DNA of 22,427 bases from contig SFJQ01000019.1 of NCBI GenBank assembly GCA_004555855.1, positions 1-22,427 on the forward strand, in the 5' to 3' direction. A model generated the notes under the pieces. That model made no database searches. It was given only the letters and a program-made list of their open reading frames with translations, and was not told where the DNA came from. Each line of letters starts with the position of its first letter. Position 1 is the first letter of the stretch. The DNA comes from [Eubacterium] saphenum (GTDB taxonomy: Bacteria; Bacillota; Clostridia; Oscillospirales; Ruminococcaceae). Shown here in pieces: positions 19,721 through 22,427 of this stretch. The translations under genes and the position numbers were made by a program.

Positions 19721-20962
19721 TTATTCATTTGTTTCGCCGTTGTCGGGAGTTTCGGGGTTTTCGGGATTAGCAGGCGCTGCGGGAGTAAGGATTTCGACTG
19801 CCTTTTGCAGCTGCGAGTCATTTTCACGGGAAACTGTATCGAGAGTTGTTCCCGCGGGAAGCTCACACACATAGTCCGGTTTCAGCCCGACTCCATCGTA
19901 AGACGCGGATTTTGACGGGATTATTTTCGCATTGGAAATGGTGAGCGCTGTTCCGTCGGGGAAGCCGAAGGTTCCCTGAATAACCGCTTTTCCGTAGGTT
20001 TGCGTTCCGATAAGCAGCGCGCTGCCTTCATCTCTAAGCGCAACCGCGAAAAGCTCTGCTGCCGAGGCTGTTCCGCCGTCAACGAGAATTGCCATGGGAA
20101 CGGTGATGTTTGTATCGGAATCGGTTTCGATAAGCGTTTTTCTGACGCCGTTTGCGTATTCTGCCGTTGCGGCAACGCACGCGGGAAGCAGCTTGTTGAG
20201 CATCGATTTAAGCGGAGAAATCGACCCGCCGCCGTTTTGCCGGACGTCAAGAATAAGCGCGTTCAGATTTGAGCTTGTGAGCGAGTTGAGCGCGCCGGAA
20301 AATTGCTCGGCGGTTTTGTCGTTAAACGAGGTGATTTTTATATATCCGATGCCGTTGTCGAGCATTTCGCCGGTAACGGATTCAATATCGATTTGCTGAC
20401 GGATAAGGCTGACGTTGATTTCCTCGCTGTCGCGAAGCAGCTTCATAGTGAGCTTTGTGCCGATTTCGCCGGAAATTTTCTCGAGCGCGGTTTTTTCTTC
20501 CATCGTGAGAAGCGATTTTCCGTCGATTTCCGTGATAATGTCGCCAACCTTGATGCCGTTGAGATGAGCGGAGCTGTTTGTGTAGACCTTTGTTACCACA
20601 AGATAACCCGAGCCGTCCGGCTGAGCGACAAGTCCTGCGCCGCTTACAACGCCGCCCGAGTTCTGCTGAAGCTCATAGTAGTTGTTCGCGTCGAGATAGG
20701 ACGCGTATTTGTCGCCGATACCGCTTACATAGCCGTTTATGATGCCGTTTTCGACATCTTCCTCGCTTACCGAGCCGATGTAGTTGTTTTTAACAACCGC
20801 GTCGATTTCGCGCAGCTTTTCGTAAACGCCCTCATATTTATCGGCGCTGCTGATTTTTGAGTTGTAGATGTTGAGCGACACCGTCCACGTCAAAACAAAC
20901 GTAATGGCGCAGCCGATTGCAATCAGACTTATTGCTACTCCCAAAGAAATTCTTTTGTTCAC
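19721..20962 (-). CDS. S41-family C-terminal processing protease with PDZ domain
   Basis: This is a 413-residue CtpA/CtpB-type serine protease, anchored by one N-terminal helix (about 7-30) with the body outside the membrane. The PDZ domain spans about 95-185 (SGAGLVAQ, AHLNGIKVGDIITEIDGKSL). The protease core has LILDVRQNGGGS (237-248), nucleophile Ser300 in DGGTASAAELFA, and general base Lys325 in GTQTYGKAVIQ with Gln329; the Ser-Lys-Gln triad is complete. A Pro/Asn/Glu-rich tail ends the protein. Start is GTG 20962 with GGGAGAG upstream. It follows ftsX by 31 bases; S41 proteases beside ftsEX are common in Firmicutes and may trim cell-wall hydrolases or signalling proteins. It could be called ctpA. 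Confidence 0.93.
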   Translation of the reverse strand: MNKRISLGVAISLIAIGCAITFVLTWTVSLNIYNSKISSADKYEGVYEKLREIDAVVKNNYIGSVSEEDVENGIINGYVSGIGDKYASYLDANNYYELQQNSGGVVSGAGLVAQPDGSGYLVVTKVYTNSSAHLNGIKVGDIITEIDGKSLLTMEEKTALEKISGEIGTKLTMKLLRDSEEINVSLIRQQIDIESVTGEMLDNGIGYIKITSFNDKTAEQFSGALNSLTSSNLNALILDVRQNGGGSISPLKSMLNKLLPACVAATAEYANGVRKTLIETDSDTNITVPMAILVDGGTASAAELFAVALRDEGSALLIGTQTYGKAVIQGTFGFPDGTALTISNAKIIPSKSASYDGVGLKPDYVCELPAGTTLDTVSRENDSQLQKAVEILTPAAPANPENPETPDNGETNE

Positions 20963-20993
20963 TTTTTTCTCTCCCGAAAATGCTTTTAAACGC

Positions 20994-21896
20994 TTATACT
21001 TTCAGATATCTGCCCATGCTGATGACCGTTCCGATTGCGCCCAGAAGCGCTCCGGCAACGCAGTTTATCAGAAGGACGAACAGACTTATTCCATCGAAGG
21101 GAATGATGTTGAAGAAGCCGAACATTTCCCAAAGCGAGGGATTGTCGGTAAAGAGCGAGAACACCGAGTCATAAACGAACCAGGTGAGTCCCCAGGCAGC
21201 CGTGCCCGAAAGGATACCGATAAATGTACCCTCAACGAAGAATGGCAGCTTGATAAAGCTGTCGGTTGCGCCGACGTATTTCATTATTGAAATCTCATTT
21301 CTGCGCGAGAAAACGCTGGTTCTGATGGTGTTGGAAACGATGACGATGCTCACGACAATCAGCGTCGCCATAATCGCGATAACAATTACGGTGAACGTGT
21401 TTCTGATGTTAATGAGCGCGTCCGTAAAGTCAGAAGGAACTTTCAGCTTTTCAATTCCGTCGATGCTGGAAATAGCGGTGATGGAAAGCTTCATTTTGGT
21501 CAAATCCTTAACTCTGACGAGGAAGGTTTCGGGAACGGGGTTTTCATCGAGATAGGAAAGCAGGTCGGAGTATTCGCCCATATTTTCCTTGAAGTTTTCA
21601 AGTCCCTGTTCCTTGGAGATATATCTGACATCTGTGAGGTTGTCGTTTTCTTCGAGAATGTTCTGTATTTTCTTGACCTGAGCCTCGGAGATATCTTCCT
21701 TGAGATAGATGGCGATTTCGTTTGTATCCTCGATGTTTTTCATAATGATGTTTATATTCATCATTACCAGAACAGTAAGGCTTACCTGAAAAAGGCTGAC
21801 GAGAAGGATACAGAACGAAGCGAATGACATTATAAAGTTTTTCCAGACGGAAGAAACGCCTTTTTTGATAAGATAGCTTACATTACTCGTCCTCAT
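20994..21896 (-). CDS. ftsX: Cell-division ABC transporter permease FtsX
   Basis: This is a 300-residue membrane protein that pairs with FtsE and controls septal peptidoglycan hydrolases through its extracellular domain. Segments: TM1 at about 20-45; extracellular domain at about 46-165 with the conserved AIYLKEDISEAQ and DENPVPETFLVRV motifs; TM2 at about 168-190; cytoplasmic RTSVFSRRNEISIMKYVGAT, which faces FtsE; TM3 at about 218-240; TM4 at about 268-290. Length and topology are standard. The start ATG overlaps the last 14 bases of ftsE and has GGAGGT, so the two are translationally coupled. Confidence 0.97.
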   Translation of the reverse strand: MRTSNVSYLIKKGVSSVWKNFIMSFASFCILLVSLFQVSLTVLVMMNINIIMKNIEDTNEIAIYLKEDISEAQVKKIQNILEENDNLTDVRYISKEQGLENFKENMGEYSDLLSYLDENPVPETFLVRVKDLTKMKLSITAISSIDGIEKLKVPSDFTDALINIRNTFTVIVIAIMATLIVVSIVIVSNTIRTSVFSRRNEISIMKYVGATDSFIKLPFFVEGTFIGILSGTAAWGLTWFVYDSVFSLFTDNPSLWEMFGFFNIIPFDGISLFVLLINCVAGALLGAIGTVISMGRYLKV

Positions 21897-22427
21897 CGGT
21901 ACCTCCGATAGTTTCGTCGAATGTTATTGAGCCGTTGTCGATGTTGATAATTCTGCCTCCGAAGTATCTGACAAGCTCGTGCTCGTGGGTAATCATAACA
22001 ACGGTTGTTCCGCAGCGGTTGATTTCCTTGAGCAGTCCCACAAGCTCATAGGAACGCTGTGGGTCGAGATTTCCCGTCGGCTCGTCAACGATAAGCAAAT
22101 TCGGGTCGTTTGCGAGCGCTCTTGCGATGGCAACGCGCTGCTGTTCGCCGCCGGAAAGCTCCTTTGTCTTGGATTTTGCCTTGCCGGCAAGCTCCACGAG
22201 ATTAAGCACATAAGGCACTCTTTGTCTTATGTATTTGTTGGACTGGTCGGCAATCCTGAGGACGAAGGAAACGTTCTCGTACACCGAATAATCCTGTATC
22301 AGCCGGAATTCCTGAAAAACCACTCCGATGGAGCGGCGGAATTTGGCGATTTTATTTCTTTTTAGCTTGGAGAGATTGTATCCGTTGACGAACACTCTGC
22401 CCGAAGACGGCTCAAGCTCTCTCATCA
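21883..22427 (-). CDS. ftsE: Cell-division ATP-binding protein FtsE (5' end outside window)
   Basis: The C-terminal 181 or so codons of an ABC ATPase of about 230 residues are present; the start and Walker A lie beyond the right edge. Visible are the Q-loop GVVFQEFRLI, the ABC signature LSGGEQQRVAIARAL, Walker B LLIVDEPTGNLD, and the H-loop MITHEHE. The basic LKRNKIAKFRRSIG stretch before the Q-loop is typical of FtsE. An ATG at 22425 is internal and not a real start. With FtsX it forms the ATP-driven switch for cell-wall cleavage at the septum. It heads the visible minus-strand operon. Confidence 0.95.
   Translation of the reverse strand, partial: MRELEPSSGRVFVNGYNLSKLKRNKIAKFRRSIGVVFQEFRLIQDYSVYENVSFVLRIADQSNKYIRQRVPYVLNLVELAGKAKSKTKELSGGEQQRVAIARALANDPNLLIVDEPTGNLDPQRSYELVGLLKEINRCGTTVVMITHEHELVRYFGGRIINIDNGSITFDETIGGTDEDE

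Noticed and set aside
1..22427. CRISPR arrays, tRNA/rRNA genes, insertion sequences, phage genes
   Set aside because: None was found on reading the sequence; no spaced direct repeats, transposase motifs or cloverleaf patterns were noticed.

Overview
The window looks like a piece of chromosome from a sporulating Clostridia bacterium, most likely an Oscillospiraceae/Ruminococcaceae-type gut anaerobe. The reasons are the spoVAC-spoVAD-spoVAE spore genes, a CBM35/GH26-type lipoprotein, strong Shine-Dalgarno sites with frequent GTG/TTG starts, and Firmicutes-type LysS, GreA and FtsEX. No rRNA, tRNA, CRISPR array, insertion sequence, integrase or phage gene was seen. This is core or semi-core chromosome apart from a small toxin-antitoxin locus at the left edge.

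Layout. (1) 1-567, minus strand: a toxin-first RelE-type toxin-antitoxin pair with its own promoter; the toxin gene carries a single-base frameshift. (2) 685-3577, plus strand: a membrane diguanylate cyclase with a clear promoter and terminator, then a SAM methyltransferase whose ribosome-binding site directly abuts that terminator. (3) 3741-5689, plus strand: a short spoVA cluster (AC, AD, AE) for dipicolinic acid handling in spores. (4) 5719-6754, minus strand: a HAD phosphatase and a VOC-family protein, translationally overlapped. (5) 6846-16223, plus strand: a promoter back to back with the HAD promoter, then seven tightly spaced genes: Nudix hydrolase, short SecA paralogue, MnmE, two RCK/TrkA proteins, an FtsA-like actin-fold protein with a long C-terminal extension, and a CBM35-GH26 lipoprotein. 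A strong terminator ends this run. (6) 16282-16728, plus strand: a small helical protein. (7) 16877-22427, minus strand: ftsE(partial)-ftsX-ctpA-greA-lysS-membrane protein, read leftward towards a shared terminator.

Functional reading. The right-hand operon couples septal peptidoglycan control (FtsEX plus a periplasmic-side protease) to transcription and translation housekeeping (GreA, LysS). The seven-gene plus-strand operon is the most unusual part. It joins a second, truncated SecA, K+-type RCK regulators without a channel, a cytoskeletal actin-like protein, and a surface lipoprotein whose GH26 fold appears to have lost both catalytic glutamates. Whether these products work together is inference. 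The GH26 pseudoenzyme and the FtsA-like/β-grasp protein next to it are the best candidates for undescribed biology.

All domain assignments come from reading motifs in the translations; no database search was run.
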